Shown: positions 25,360 to 36,801, counted from the first letter of the stretch. The stretch is 64,000 nucleotides of DNA from Bacillus pumilus (GCF_003431975.1 NZ_CP027116.1:3596001-3660000), one strand, 5' to 3'. Notes: generated from the sequence alone by a model not told the origin. Program-made: numbers and translations.

Positions 25360-25494
25360 ATAGCACCTGCCTATCCTCGGCTTTATCTACGATCAGATTG
25401 TTTTCTTTTCACCCTATATTGTACACATTTGTGTTCAATAAAAAAACAGCCAGCACGAATCTATCGTACTGACTGCTTTAGTCGAGATGCTATT

Positions 25495-26466
25495 TTATAG
25501 TGCTTGAGCTGCTGTGATAAGCGCAAGGTTGTAAACGTCTTCGGCATTACAGCCTCTTGAAAGGTCGTTTACTGGTTGGTTTAGACCTTGCAAGATTGGA
25601 CCTACAGCTTCAAAGTTACCTAAGCGCTGTGCAATTTTGTAGCCGATGTTTCCAGCTTCTAGGCTAGGGAAAACAAATACGCTTGCATCGCCTTTGATGA
25701 CGGAGTCTGGCGCTTTTTTCGCTGCTACTGAAGGAACGAAAGCTGCATCGAATTGAAATTCTCCATCAAGTACAAGCTCAGGTGCTTTTTCTTTTGCAAT
25801 GCGAACTGCGTCAGATACTTTTTCAGTTTCGTCTGATTTTGCTGAGCCTTTTGTAGAGAAGCTAAGCATTGCCACACGTGGTTCGATATCAAACATTTTG
25901 GCTGTGTTTGCACTTTCAATTGCAATTTCAGCTAGATCTTGGCTGTCTGGTGCAATGTTGATCGCACAATCAGCAAACACATATTGCTCTTCGCCGCGAG
26001 CCATGATGAAGACACCAGATGTTTTCTTTACGCCTTCTTTTGTTTTAATGATTTGAAGTGCTGGGCGCACTGTGTCAGCAGTTGAATGTGCTGCACCGCT
26101 CACAAGTCCGTCTGCAAGACCTTTATACACAAGCATCGTACCGAAGTAGTTTTCATCAAGTAATGCTTTTCTTGCTTGCTCTTCTGTTGCTTTGCCTTTA
26201 CGTCTTTCTACGAAAGCTTGTACAAGCTCTTCAAAACCTTCATATGTATGAGGATCATACACGTCAACACCTTCAAGTGTAAGACCTAATTCTTTTGCTT
26301 TTGCTTCAACTTCTTGTGTTTTACCTACTACAATTGGCTGCAATACTTTGCCATCTGCTAGTTTTTGAACGGCTGTTAGAATGCGTTCGTCCATTCCCTC
26401 AGGAAAAACGATCTTTACTCCTTTACCTGCAACCTTTTCCTGAACTGTTGAAAAAATATCTGCCAC
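25495..26466 (-). CDS. pta: Phosphate acetyltransferase
   Basis: Converts acetyl-CoA and phosphate to acetyl phosphate in overflow metabolism (with AckA). 323 residues, normal for Bacillus short-form Pta without an N-terminal regulatory domain. Family stretches: IVFPEGMDERILTA, AAHSTADTVRPALQIIKT, FVFPSLEAGNIGYKIAQRLG. ATG behind AAGGAGGG. The upstream region has a SigA promoter and a cre centred near -55, matching the CcpA activation known for B. subtilis pta. Divergent from hemQ as in B. subtilis. Confidence 0.96.
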   Translation of the reverse strand: MADIFSTVQEKVAGKGVKIVFPEGMDERILTAVQKLADGKVLQPIVVGKTQEVEAKAKELGLTLEGVDVYDPHTYEGFEELVQAFVERRKGKATEEQARKALLDENYFGTMLVYKGLADGLVSGAAHSTADTVRPALQIIKTKEGVKKTSGVFIMARGEEQYVFADCAINIAPDSQDLAEIAIESANTAKMFDIEPRVAMLSFSTKGSAKSDETEKVSDAVRIAKEKAPELVLDGEFQFDAAFVPSVAAKKAPDSVIKGDASVFVFPSLEAGNIGYKIAQRLGNFEAVGPILQGLNQPVNDLSRGCNAEDVYNLALITAAQAL

Positions 26467-26509
26467 TTAAATACCCTCCTTGATTTTACAAAAAAAGCGT
26501 TCTCTTTTA

Positions 26510-26538
26510 AGCATACTCTTCTTCTACATAAATTCAAA
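26510..26538 (-). promoter_or_regulatory. SigA promoter of pta
   Basis: Minus strand TTTGAA, 17-nt spacer, TATGCT. Moderate match, in keeping with a promoter that needs an activator. Confidence 0.55.
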
Positions 26539-26551
26539 CTACCAACTTACA

Positions 26552-26565
26552 TTATAGCGCTTACA
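26552..26565 (-). promoter_or_regulatory. cre site upstream of pta (CcpA activation)
   Basis: Minus strand TGTAAGCGCTATAA, one mismatch to the cre consensus; centre about 55 nt upstream of the predicted start site, the position at which CcpA activates pta in B. subtilis. Confidence 0.7.
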
Positions 26566-26660
26566 AATTAAATTCTTATTTTTCAAATTAATTTAATCAA
26601 TTTCTAGAAAATCTGCTTTCTTCTTTCAAGTTTTGATCACATCTCCATTTGGACAAACTA

Positions 26661-26669
26661 TGTTATAGT
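26661..26669 (+). promoter_or_regulatory. Extended -10 promoter of hemQ
   Basis: TGTTATAGT = TGn plus TATAGT; 38 nt before the ATG. No convincing -35. Confidence 0.5.
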
Positions 26670-26706
26670 TGGAACAGATGGAAAACTGTAAATAGGAGTG
26701 AAAGAA

Positions 26707-27477
26707 ATGAGCGAACAACACACAACAAATGAAGCAGCTCAAACACTAGATGGCTGGTATGCGCTGCATGATTTTAGAACGATCGACTGGACAGCTTGGA
26801 AGCTGCTGACAAGTGATGAGCGTCAAGCAATTATTCATGAGTTCACAGGTCTATTAGAAAAATGGAAAATAGCTGAGCACAATCAGGCTGGAAGCCAAAC
26901 AATCTATAGTATTGTCGGCCAAAAAGCAGATATTATGCTGATGATTTTACGTCCAACCATGGAAGAACTGGGTGAAATTGAACTTGAATTCAACAAAACA
27001 CGACTAGCAGAGTTTACGATTCCAGCTTATTCGTACGTTTCAGTTGTGGAACTCAGCAACTACTTAGCTGGAGGCGGAGATGGCGGAGACCCTTACGAGA
27101 ATCCGCATGTACGTGCACGTCTATACCCAGAGCTCCCTACTTCTCAATACGTGTGCTTCTATCCAATGGATAAAAGACGTTCCGGCAATGACAACTGGTA
27201 CATGCTCTCCATGGATGAGCGTAAATCCCTCATGAGAAGCCACGGCTTAATTGGCCGCAGCTATGCAGGGAAAGTCAAGCAGATCATTACAGGCTCCGTC
27301 GGTTTTGATGATTATGAGTGGGGCGTCACTCTTTTCTCTGACGATGTTCTTCAGTTTAAAAAATTGGTTTATGAAATGCGCTTTGATGAAGTCAGTGCCC
27401 GTTACGGCGAATTCGGTTCCTTCTTTGTTGGAAACCGCCTAGCAAACGAGCAGCTGGCGTCTTATTTCCATGTATGA
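26707..27477 (+). CDS. hemQ: Coproheme decarboxylase HemQ
   Basis: Last enzyme of the coproporphyrin-dependent heme pathway of Gram-positives: decarboxylates coproheme to heme b using peroxide. Start at the ATG at 26707 (MSEQHTTNE) with AGGAG 8 nt before it; 256 residues. Chlorite-dismutase-fold signatures: [31 protein letters not shown], the catalytic Tyr and Lys in [10 protein letters not shown], and the proximal His in [10 protein letters not shown]. Formerly ywfI. Divergent from pta, followed by a terminator. Confidence 0.96.
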   Translation: MSEQHTTNEAAQTLDGWYALHDFRTIDWTAWKLLTSDERQAIIHEFTGLLEKWKIAEHNQAGSQTIYSIVGQKADIMLMILRPTMEELGEIELEFNKTRLAEFTIPAYSYVSVVELSNYLAGGGDGGDPYENPHVRARLYPELPTSQYVCFYPMDKRRSGNDNWYMLSMDERKSLMRSHGLIGRSYAGKVKQIITGSVGFDDYEWGVTLFSDDVLQFKKLVYEMRFDEVSARYGEFGSFFVGNRLANEQLASYFHV

Positions 27478-27487
27478 TAAACTCTTG

Positions 27488-27516
27488 AGGCTTCGGATTA
27501 CTCCGAAGCTTTTTTA
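27488..27516 (+). terminator. Terminator after hemQ
   Basis: GCTTCGG / CCGAAGC stem with a 6-nt loop and TTTTTT. Confidence 0.85.
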
Positions 27517-27544
27517 TGTATTTGTTTAGAAAGGTGATTACATC

Positions 27545-28705
27545 ATGAAAAACTTCCCCATCGCTATTTTTGCTTTAACGCTTGGTGCGTTTTCGATTGG
27601 TATGACTGAATTTGTCATTATGGGACTTTTGCCAAACGTCGCAAATGATCTTCATGTTTCCATCTCTGCTTCAGGGCAGTTGATTACTGGATATGCACTT
27701 GGTGTCGCAGTCGGCGGACCTATTTTGACATTATCAACTGGGAAAATGTCGAGAAAACGTCTTCTCATTCTATTAATGATCTTGTTCGTAGCAGGAAATG
27801 TTGTCGCCGCTATATCTACCTCTTATGGTTTGTTAATGGCTGCACGTATTTTAACATCATTTGCTCACGGTACCTTCTTCGGTGTCGGAGCGATCATGGC
27901 TGCACGGCTTGTGCCTAAGGAGAAAAGTGCAAGTGCGATCAGCTTTATGTTTACGGGACTGACAGTCGCCAATGTACTGGGCGTGCCGTTTGGTACCTTC
28001 ATCGGAAATCAATTCGGGTGGCGTATGTCGTTTCTCGTCATTGCCGTCATTGGTCTCATTTCCTTAATCGGTATCATCAGCTTAGTACCCAATCAATCGA
28101 AGGAAGAAGTACTGGATATTCGAAATGAAGTGTCTGTTTTGAAAAAACCACAGGTACTCGTTTCCTTTGCAATGACGATCTTTGGTTTTGCAGGTGTGTT
28201 TACAGCCTTTACGTATATCAGCCCAATTCTACTGCAAGTGACCGGCTTTCAGGAAAATGGGGTCACGCTCATTCTTGTTCTCTTTGGAATTGGGGTGACC
28301 ATCGGGAATTTAGTTGGCGGAAAACTTGCTGACTGGAAACTGATGCCGAGTATTATAGTCGCATTGATCTTGCTGATGGCTGTCCTATTATTGTTTACGG
28401 TCACTTCCGAATTCAAAGTGCCTGCTGTACTGACCATTTTTGTGTGGGGAATCATTTCATTTATTCTTGTTCCTACCTTGCAATACCGCACGATGAACAT
28501 GGCGCATGAAGCACCGACACTCGCATCAACGCTTAGCCATTCTGCCTTTAATATCGGGAATGCCGGCGGTGCAGCGCTTGGCGGTCTAGCCATCGAACTT
28601 ACACATTTACAGCTTGTTCCGTTATTTGCTGCAGCTGTAACCTTCATTGGGCTCATCATTACGATCATGAGCTATCAGTCAGATAGACAAACAAAAAGGA
28701 CCTGA
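27545..28705 (+). CDS. MFS drug/metabolite exporter (DHA1, YdhP/AraJ-like)
   Basis: 386 residues, 12 predicted spans, ATG behind AGAAAGGTG. Features of the DHA1 export group: GMTEFVIMGLLPNVANDL in the first span, the loop-2 signature GKMSRKRLL and motif C-like GLTVANVLGVPFGTFIGNQFGWR. It resembles YdhP/AraJ and purine-nucleoside exporter PbuE relatives. Substrate unknown. It lies between hemQ and an Lrp gene that reads towards it, sharing a terminator. Not present here in B. subtilis, to my knowledge. Confidence 0.8.
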   Translation: MKNFPIAIFALTLGAFSIGMTEFVIMGLLPNVANDLHVSISASGQLITGYALGVAVGGPILTLSTGKMSRKRLLILLMILFVAGNVVAAISTSYGLLMAARILTSFAHGTFFGVGAIMAARLVPKEKSASAISFMFTGLTVANVLGVPFGTFIGNQFGWRMSFLVIAVIGLISLIGIISLVPNQSKEEVLDIRNEVSVLKKPQVLVSFAMTIFGFAGVFTAFTYISPILLQVTGFQENGVTLILVLFGIGVTIGNLVGGKLADWKLMPSIIVALILLMAVLLLFTVTSEFKVPAVLTIFVWGIISFILVPTLQYRTMNMAHEAPTLASTLSHSAFNIGNAGGAALGGLAIELTHLQLVPLFAAAVTFIGLIITIMSYQSDRQTKRT

Positions 28706-28719
28706 GTGAGGTCCTTTTT
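28693..28719. terminator. Bidirectional terminator between the MFS gene and the Lrp gene
   Basis: AAAAAGGACCT / AGGTCCTTTTT perfect 11-bp stem with a 5-nt loop; overlaps the last codons of the MFS gene and touches the Lrp stop. Confidence 0.85.
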
Positions 28720-29198
28720 TATTTCATCACGGTCATTTCTGGCTCTTCTATTTGTTTCACTCGTTCCTGAACTGGGTGAGAAAAGGAGTGCTCGGACAAG
28801 ACAATATGAGAGACGGTTTTTGTAAATCCAGACACTGCCTGAATAAAGGCTTCAATTTCTTCAAGGGAAGCCACTGACAGCTTAATGAAAAAACAAGACT
28901 GCCCTGCCACTCGATAAGCAAAAAAAGCGCGTGGATGCTGATTCATAAAAGCCACAAAACGCTGATACTCTCCGTTTAGCACTGTGACCTCCAGCAAGCA
29001 GTCAATCATAAGCCCTAATTTTTTATAGTTGACCTGAACTGAATACCCTTCGATAATCCCTGCATCCTCTAATTTACGCACTCTTTCTGCTACCGCAGGT
29101 GCGGATAAGTTGACTCGTTTGGACAATTCCCTCATGGATAAGCGAGCATCTTCTTTCAATTCATTTAAAATATGCACATCAACATCGGTGATTTTCAT
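28719..29198 (-). CDS. Lrp/AsnC family transcriptional regulator
   Basis: 159 residues. N-terminal winged helix-turn-helix (ITDVDVHILNELKEDARLSM, RELSKRVNLSAPAVAERVRKL) and a C-terminal RAM ligand-sensing domain (DCLLEVTVLNGEYQRF, GQSCFFIKLSVASLEEIEAF). Divergent from the ywfA-type MFS gene across 145 nt that hold an AAGTATT/AATACTT inverted repeat, so it may control that transporter and itself. Effector unknown, probably an amino acid. Confidence 0.87.
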   Translation of the reverse strand: MKITDVDVHILNELKEDARLSMRELSKRVNLSAPAVAERVRKLEDAGIIEGYSVQVNYKKLGLMIDCLLEVTVLNGEYQRFVAFMNQHPRAFFAYRVAGQSCFFIKLSVASLEEIEAFIQAVSGFTKTVSHIVLSEHSFSHPVQERVKQIEEPEMTVMK

Positions 29199-29234
29199 TC
29201 GTACCTCTCCTATCCAAAAATCGTTCCATTTGAA

Positions 29235-29255
29235 AAGTATTTTATGATAATACTT
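29235..29255. promoter_or_regulatory. Inverted repeat in the lrp-ywfA divergent region
   Basis: AAGTATT-ttatgat-AATACTT, perfect 7-bp arms; candidate Lrp-type operator overlapping AT-rich promoter sequence for both genes. Confidence 0.45.
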
Positions 29256-29343
29256 ATGATGCGAAATGTAAAATAAAACTAAATAATGGTAGAATTTATT
29301 TTAACGTAATTGAATGAAAAAGCAAGTATGGAGGGATCACCTG

Positions 29344-30576
29344 ATGAAAGAATCTTTAGACAGCCAGACTTCTAAAACGTTTCCCATCACACTTGCCATC
29401 GCGCTTACGCTTGGCGTCTTTGCTGCGGGATCGGAAGAACTGGTGATTTCACCACTGCTGCCTGATTTATCAAACTCCTTTCAACACTCTCTGGATATTC
29501 TCGCCCTTTCCATCAGCATTTATGGGTTAGCTGTACTGGTTGGAGCCCCGCTGCTTGTTCCTTTAGGGGATCGGTATTCAAGGGAAATGTGTTTGATCAT
29601 TGGGCTGTCTTTCTTTTTGATTGGCACCGTGATGTGTGCGGCCGCCCCGAATTTAACGGTGTTTTTTGCCGGCCGTGCCATTTCTGGGCTTGCAACCGGT
29701 GTATTTGTGCCAACAGCTTATGCTCTTGTAGGCGACCGGGTTCCTTACGAGTATCGCGGCAAGGTGATGGGACTCATTGTATCAAGCTGGTCTTTGTCTC
29801 TTGTCCTTGGTGTACCAATTGGTGCCTTTATCGGCCAAAGTTTGAACTGGCGCTGGACCTTTTGGATCTTCGCCATCATGAGTCTCGTTGTCCTGCTGCT
29901 GGTCATCCTTGAATCTCGAAAACAAACCGCCACAGCGAATACAGAAGCACCTCAAACAAGGCAGAAAACTGGTTCTTTATGGGGAGCTTTGAAAATCGAT
30001 CGTGTCCCAGCCTATTTGACCGTGACATTTTGTAATATGCTTGGTTTTTATGGCATGTACTCGTTTTTAGGCGCTTATCTGCAAAGCCTGTTTTCTGGAG
30101 GACAATCAACCGCCGGACTTTTGATCATGGCTTATGGCGTCGGCTTTTCCATGAGTGTATTTACGGGGAAATTCGCAGATTGGTTTGGTAAAACTCGTTC
30201 TCTTTTCTTTGTGCTTGGCGGCATTACGCTCGTTCTCGCCTTACTTCCTTATGCACCTTTCTCATGGACATTGCTGATTTTTGCCCTGTTTATTTGGGGT
30301 GCGATGCAAAGTTTATCTGTCACGCTTTTGAGCACTGTCCTGAGCGACTGCTCACAAACTCACCGAGGCAAAGTGATGGCTTTTTACAGCCTTGCGTCCA
30401 ATCTAGCCGTTATGCTTGGTTCTGCTCTTATGGGACCTGTCTATGTTCATTTCGGCTATCATACAGTAGGGCTTGTATGTGCACTCATTACGCTTGTTGG
30501 TTTTCTCATTAGCTTTGTGAGCTATAAACGTGAACGAACCTTACAGCAGAAACATAAAAACACATTTGAAACGTAA
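29344..30576 (+). CDS. ywfA: MFS transporter upstream of the bacilysin genes (YwfA-like)
   Basis: 410 residues from the ATG at 29344, which follows GGAGGG; an ATG at 29314 lacks a ribosome-binding site. Twelve spans; DHA1 features: AAGSEELVISPLLPDLSNSF, LGDRYSREMCLIIGLSFF, GLIVSSWSLSLVLGVPIGAFIG. B. subtilis has the MFS gene ywfA at the same place upstream of bacA, with the same length, hence the symbol; identity not checked. As bacE is missing here, it may serve in bacilysin efflux or precursor transport. Ends in a terminator before the bac promoter. Confidence 0.7.
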   Translation: MKESLDSQTSKTFPITLAIALTLGVFAAGSEELVISPLLPDLSNSFQHSLDILALSISIYGLAVLVGAPLLVPLGDRYSREMCLIIGLSFFLIGTVMCAAAPNLTVFFAGRAISGLATGVFVPTAYALVGDRVPYEYRGKVMGLIVSSWSLSLVLGVPIGAFIGQSLNWRWTFWIFAIMSLVVLLLVILESRKQTATANTEAPQTRQKTGSLWGALKIDRVPAYLTVTFCNMLGFYGMYSFLGAYLQSLFSGGQSTAGLLIMAYGVGFSMSVFTGKFADWFGKTRSLFFVLGGITLVLALLPYAPFSWTLLIFALFIWGAMQSLSVTLLSTVLSDCSQTHRGKVMAFYSLASNLAVMLGSALMGPVYVHFGYHTVGLVCALITLVGFLISFVSYKRERTLQQKHKNTFET

Positions 30577-30586
30577 GTTCATTTCA

Positions 30587-30614
30587 CTGCACATCTCGTT
30601 ATGTGCAGTTTTTT
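30587..30614 (+). terminator. Terminator after the YwfA-like gene
   Basis: CTGCACAT / ATGTGCAG stem, 6-nt loop, TTTTTT. Confidence 0.88.
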
Positions 30615-30661
30615 AGATCAATTTTTAATATCATCATAAAATACATTTTTTATAAATTTTG

Positions 30662-30691
30662 TTGACAATTGCCAATTTTATTTTTTATAAT
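30662..30691 (+). promoter_or_regulatory. Promoter of the bacilysin operon
   Basis: Perfect TTGACA and perfect TATAAT with an 18-nt spacer in very AT-rich DNA; start site near 30698, which rules out the TTG at 30703 as the bacA start. Confidence 0.88.
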
Positions 30692-30726
30692 CTAGTAAAA
30701 ATTTGAAAAAAGATTGGATGGTAAAC

Positions 30727-32796
<2,070 letters not shown>

Positions 32797-32811
32797 AAAG
32801 GAGTGCTTTCG

Positions 32812-34233
32812 TTGAGTAAAAAAACTGTACTTGTCATTGCTGACCTAGGAGGATGCCCGCCCCATATGTTTTATGAAAGCGTGGCTTCATCGTATCATAT
32901 CGTTTCTTATATCCCGAGACCCTTTGCCATTACAAAGGGACATGCCGAGCTAATCGAAAAATACTCTATTGCAGTCATTAAAGATCGAGATTATTTTGAC
33001 ACACACCCGACCTTTGAACATCCTGAATCGATTTACTGGGCACATGATGATTATCTGAAATCAGAGGAAGAAGTGGTGAATGACCTAGTCCGTGTGGCTT
33101 CCTTTTTCAAAGTGGATGCGATCACCACCAATAATGAATTATTCATTGCTCCAATGGCAAAAGCCGCAGAGCGTCTTGGGCTGCGCGGCGCTGGGGTAAA
33201 GGCAGCTGAATTAGCGCGTGATAAAAGTCAAATGAGGGCTGCATTCAATGCAGCTGGTGTCAAAGCGGTAAAAACTCAGCCTGTCACGACTTTAGCTGAT
33301 TTCCAGCAAGCGATTGAGCATATTGGGACTCCGCTTATTTTAAAGCCTACATATTTAGCAAGCTCCATTGGCGTGACCCTTTTTCATGACCGGACCGGCA
33401 GTGATGAACTCTTTTTAAACGTACAATCCTATTTGCAAACCATCCCCGTTCCAAACGCTGTAACGTATGAAGCACCGTTTGTCGCTGAAACGTACTTAGA
33501 GGGTGCTTACGAGGATTGGTATCAAGATGAAGGATACGCTGATTATGTCAGTGTGGAAGGACTGGTTGTCGAGGGTGAATACCTTCCTTTTGTCATTCAT
33601 GATAAGACACCTCAAATCGGGTTTACAGAAACCGCTCATATCACTCCGTCGATCCTAGACAATGAAGCCCAGCAAATCATTATTGAGGCAGCAAAGAAGG
33701 CCAATGAGGGATTAGGACTTGAAAACTGTGCCACTCATACTGAGATCAAGCTCATGAAGAATCGAGAAACCGGACTGATCGAATCAGCAGCTAGATTTGC
33801 TGGCTGGAATATGATTCCGAATATCAAAAAAGTCTTTGGCGTGGATATGGCCAAGCTGCTGATTGATGTATTAGTCGATGGAAAACAGGCTGATCTGCCA
33901 AAAGAGCTACTTTCTGGACATACGCATTATGTAGCAGACTGTCATTTATACCCTCAGCACTTCAAAGAGAGCGGACACATACCGCCAGAGGTCACACATA
34001 TCACCATTGATCATGTTCATATTCCGCAGGACGCTTTAGTTGGAGATACTGTGATCATCAGTGAATCCATCCCATCTAAAGGAACCTTTGTGGATCTATC
34101 TTTATTTGAAGCCTTTAATGGCATCGTCTCTTTTGAATTAAAAGGATCATCCTCTCAGGATGTTGCCGCATCCATCCGCAACATTCAGAAGCAGGCAGTC
34201 ATTCAGTTAATGGATGAATTAGTGAAGGGATAG
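32812..34233 (+). CDS. bacD: L-alanine-anticapsin ligase (bacilysin synthetase) BacD
   Basis: ATP-grasp L-amino-acid ligase that joins L-Ala to L-anticapsin, forming bacilysin. Start is a TTG at 32812 with AAAAGGAG 8 nt upstream (the GTG at 32803 is too close to it); 473 residues against 472 in B. subtilis. Motifs: VIADLGGCPPHMFY, LILKPTYLASSIGVTL (ATP-grasp Lys), CATHTEIKL and ESAARFAGWNMIPNI (metal ligands and substrate Arg). Confidence 0.96.
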   Translation: MSKKTVLVIADLGGCPPHMFYESVASSYHIVSYIPRPFAITKGHAELIEKYSIAVIKDRDYFDTHPTFEHPESIYWAHDDYLKSEEEVVNDLVRVASFFKVDAITTNNELFIAPMAKAAERLGLRGAGVKAAELARDKSQMRAAFNAAGVKAVKTQPVTTLADFQQAIEHIGTPLILKPTYLASSIGVTLFHDRTGSDELFLNVQSYLQTIPVPNAVTYEAPFVAETYLEGAYEDWYQDEGYADYVSVEGLVVEGEYLPFVIHDKTPQIGFTETAHITPSILDNEAQQIIIEAAKKANEGLGLENCATHTEIKLMKNRETGLIESAARFAGWNMIPNIKKVFGVDMAKLLIDVLVDGKQADLPKELLSGHTHYVADCHLYPQHFKESGHIPPEVTHITIDHVHIPQDALVGDTVIISESIPSKGTFVDLSLFEAFNGIVSFELKGSSSQDVAASIRNIQKQAVIQLMDELVKG

Positions 34234-34250
34234 AAAGAGAGGGTAACGTG

Positions 34251-35441
34251 GTGAAGATACCATCTAATATGATCGAACGGCTGCCAGAACAGAAATTTGG
34301 AACCGTATTTGAGAAAATTGCACATAAAACCAGAAATGGAGCGAACATCATGAACCTCGGTCAGGGAAATCCTGATCTTCCGACTCCTGCACATATCGTG
34401 AACGCCCTTCAAGAGGCTGCAGGCACTTTGCAATTTCAGCAATATGCACCCTTTAGAGGCTTTGATTTTTTCAAGGAAGCCATTGCAGATTTCTACAAAA
34501 AGGAATTCGGCATTGAGGTTGACCCGAAGAAGGAAATTGCGCTTTTCAATGGGGGAAAAACAGGTCTTTATGTGATGAGTCAGTGCCTGCTTGATCCAGG
34601 GGACATTGCCCTCGTCCCCGATCCTGGATACCCAGAATATCATTCAGGTATCTTGATGGCAGATGCAAAGCCATACTGCATCCGACTTGAAGAGGAAAAT
34701 GGCTACTTGCCGAATTTCTCGTCAATTGATCCAGACGTATTAAAAAAGGCAAAGGTTCTTTTCTTAAATTATCCGAATAACCCAACAGGCGCCGTCGCAA
34801 ACGAAGCATTTTTTGAGGAGGCTTCAGAATTTGCTTCCGCTCACGATCTGCATGTGATTCATGATTTTGCTTATGGTTCCTTTCATTATGAACAAAAACC
34901 AGTAAGCTTTCTAAAGGCTCCTCTTGGAAAAAACGTAGGTGTAGAATTATATTCACTGTCTAAAACATTTAATATGGCAGGATGGAGAGTTGCATTTGCT
35001 GTAGGGAACGAAGACATCATCGATGCCATAAACGCCTTCCAGGATCATGTATTTGTCAGTATGTATGGAGGTTTTCAACATGCCGCCACCACTGCCTTAC
35101 AAAGTGATGACTGTCATATTCAATCATTGAAAGAAGTCTATCTTGAACGAATACGTTTCTTCATCCGTCAAGCGGAGAAACAGCTTGGCTGGACCATTGA
35201 ACGCCCAGCCGGTGCCTTTTATTTGTGGGCGCCGATCCCTGATGATTTCGAGGATTCTCATGCATTTGCCGACTATTTACTCGAGCATGCAGATGTCGTC
35301 GTGACGCCTGGGGGTGTGTTTGGAGCACACGGAAGACGTCATGTCCGCATCTCAATGGTGGCTCCAATTGAACAGCTTGCCCTTTTTATCGACCGGCTCC
35401 ACATACTTCCGATTCGCTTTCATCAAAAAACCCGCATATAG
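34251..35441 (+). CDS. bacF: Aminotransferase BacF of bacilysin synthesis
   Basis: PLP aminotransferase (class I/II fold) that aminates the keto acid precursor of anticapsin. GTG start at 34251 behind AAAGAGAGGG; 396 residues against 399 in B. subtilis. Motifs: NLGQGNPDLPTP, FLNYPNNPTGAV, HDFAYGSFHYEQ and the PLP Lys in LYSLSKTFNMAGWR. It follows bacD by 17 nt; the bacE transporter gene found between bacD and bacF in B. subtilis is absent. The stop lies inside the terminator hairpin. Confidence 0.95.
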   Translation: MKIPSNMIERLPEQKFGTVFEKIAHKTRNGANIMNLGQGNPDLPTPAHIVNALQEAAGTLQFQQYAPFRGFDFFKEAIADFYKKEFGIEVDPKKEIALFNGGKTGLYVMSQCLLDPGDIALVPDPGYPEYHSGILMADAKPYCIRLEEENGYLPNFSSIDPDVLKKAKVLFLNYPNNPTGAVANEAFFEEASEFASAHDLHVIHDFAYGSFHYEQKPVSFLKAPLGKNVGVELYSLSKTFNMAGWRVAFAVGNEDIIDAINAFQDHVFVSMYGGFQHAATTALQSDDCHIQSLKEVYLERIRFFIRQAEKQLGWTIERPAGAFYLWAPIPDDFEDSHAFADYLLEHADVVVTPGGVFGAHGRRHVRISMVAPIEQLALFIDRLHILPIRFHQKTRI

Positions 35442-35450
35442 CGGGTTTTT
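35427..35450. terminator. Bidirectional terminator between bacF and bacG
   Basis: AAAACCCGC / GCGGGTTTT, 5-nt loop, T-run; overlaps the bacF stop codon and lies just past the bacG stop. Confidence 0.87.
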
Positions 35451-35454
35451 CATG

Positions 35455-36246
35455 TTATATACTTTTCATCGATCCACCATCGATGGATATTTGTTGTCCG
35501 GTGACATAGGAGGCTTCCTCTGATGCGATGAAAGCAGCCAATGAAGCCATTTCACTCGCTGAGCCTACTCTTTGCATCGGAATGCCTGATGCAACAGCCT
35601 GTACTGCCTCTTCCCGTGACAATGCCTGTTTACGCATCATGTTTTCGATAAATTGTTCATATCGATCTGTAGCAATGAATCCTGGATTTAAGCAATTTAC
35701 TGTGACCCCAAAAGGTGCAAGCTGTGTGGCTGCATTTTTACTAGCATTGATAATCGCTGCATTCATCATACTGTTCGTAAACATTTGGTCACCAGGTTCC
35801 TTCCAAAGGTTCCCGACAATTTGAATGATCCGTCCATATTCATGTCGTTTCATCATCGCGGCTGCACGTTTCGTCGTATCAATGTACGCAACGGCTTTCT
35901 GAGAAAATGCTGCCAGCATCTGCTCACTTTCACATGAATCAAAAGTATCTGGCTTTCCTCCTGGAATGTTATTGATCAACACATCCAGTCTGCCAAACTC
36001 TTTTTCTATTGCTGCGAAGGCTTCAGCTCTCACTTCTTCATTCGACATATCGCCACAAAAAAGAGACACCGACTCCTTTGTGTCTGCCATACGCTCAATG
36101 TGCTGCTGGGCATCTTCTAGTGAAGATTGATTTCTAGAATTGATGATGACTTTTACATGGTCCTGAGCGGCAAGCTTTATAGCAATTGCCTTTCCAATCC
36201 CGGTACTTGCTCCTGTGACAAATGCAATTCTTTTAGACAAACTCAT
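35455..36246 (-). CDS. bacG: BacG, NADPH-dependent SDR reductase of bacilysin synthesis
   Basis: Reduces the conjugated double bond of the dihydro-hydroxyphenylpyruvate isomer on the way to anticapsin. ATG at 36246 (MSLSKRIAFV) behind AAAAGGGATG; 263 residues. SDR features: FVTGASTGIGKAIAIKL, LINNIPGG (unusual NNIPGG in place of NNAG, as in YwfH), VTGQQISIDGG. The catalytic Tyr-x-x-x-Lys is not in the usual form: the region reads TNSMMNAAIINASKN, as in the B. subtilis enzyme. Here it is convergent with bacF, on the opposite strand to the operon. Confidence 0.94.
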   Translation of the reverse strand: MSLSKRIAFVTGASTGIGKAIAIKLAAQDHVKVIINSRNQSSLEDAQQHIERMADTKESVSLFCGDMSNEEVRAEAFAAIEKEFGRLDVLINNIPGGKPDTFDSCESEQMLAAFSQKAVAYIDTTKRAAAMMKRHEYGRIIQIVGNLWKEPGDQMFTNSMMNAAIINASKNAATQLAPFGVTVNCLNPGFIATDRYEQFIENMMRKQALSREEAVQAVASGIPMQRVGSASEMASLAAFIASEEASYVTGQQISIDGGSMKSI

Positions 36247-36308
36247 CCACATCCCTTTTCTGCTTAACTTAGTATACATAAAATGACACTTATAGAATGT
36301 ATTTCAAC

Positions 36309-36337
36309 AAAAAAAGACCTTTCTCCTGCGAAAGGCC
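36309..36337 (-). terminator. Terminator of the sps operon
   Basis: Minus strand GGCCTTTC / GAAAGGTC (one G-U pair) with a 6-nt loop and TTTTTTT, 9 nt after the spsL stop. Confidence 0.85.
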
Positions 36338-36345
36338 TCTGTTCT

Positions 36346-36801
36346 CTATTTAAATGTCGTTTCCCAATTAAATCCGATCGCCTCGTCATTCCAAGCGATT
36401 CTCTTTTCATCTGGGTTTTTCGGGTCATAGGATTCTGTCGTAAAATACACGATTTGCAGCGGCGTCTCGCCTAGTACCCGGTAGCCATGTGCGACACCCT
36501 TTGGGATGAGGAGCAGCATAGGATTATCTTCGCCCATATAATACACATCGGTTTGACCCTTTGTAGGGGAATCTTCACGCAAATCGTATAAAACGACCTG
36601 GGCATGACCTACGGGGAAAAACCAAACGTCATCTTGTTTTTCATGATAATGAAAGGCTTTGATCACTCCTGGAAAGCTTTTCGACCACGATGCCTGACCA
36701 AAGCGTTTCAACATCGGCTCATCATCTCGAATGAGTTCTGCAAAAAAGCCGCGATCATCACAATGTTTCATAAGTTTTTTCGTTTGTACACCTTCAATCA
36801 T
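36346..36801 (-). CDS. spsL: SpsL, dTDP-4-dehydrorhamnose 3,5-epimerase-like
   Basis: RmlC-type cupin epimerase of dTDP-rhamnose synthesis for the spore surface. Start at the ATG at 36801 (MIEGVQTKK), 151 residues as in B. subtilis; the longer frame upstream lies in spsK. RmlC features: SFPGVIKAFHYHEKQDDVWF (catalytic His) and LLIPKGVAHGYRVL. Shorter than enterobacterial RmlC. Overlaps spsK by 8 nt; last gene of the operon. Confidence 0.93.
   Translation of the reverse strand: MIEGVQTKKLMKHCDDRGFFAELIRDDEPMLKRFGQASWSKSFPGVIKAFHYHEKQDDVWFFPVGHAQVVLYDLREDSPTKGQTDVYYMGEDNPMLLLIPKGVAHGYRVLGETPLQIVYFTTESYDPKNPDEKRIAWNDEAIGFNWETTFK

Noticed and set aside
25420..25440. Regulator operator upstream of the rpiR gene (ACACAAATGTGT)
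   Set aside because: A short palindrome is present but without a clear promoter around it, and similar short palindromes are expected by chance in AT-rich gaps.
30703..30726. TTG at 30703 as the bacA start
   Set aside because: It lies about 5 nt from the predicted transcription start of a perfect TTGACA/TATAAT promoter, leaving no room for a ribosome-binding site.
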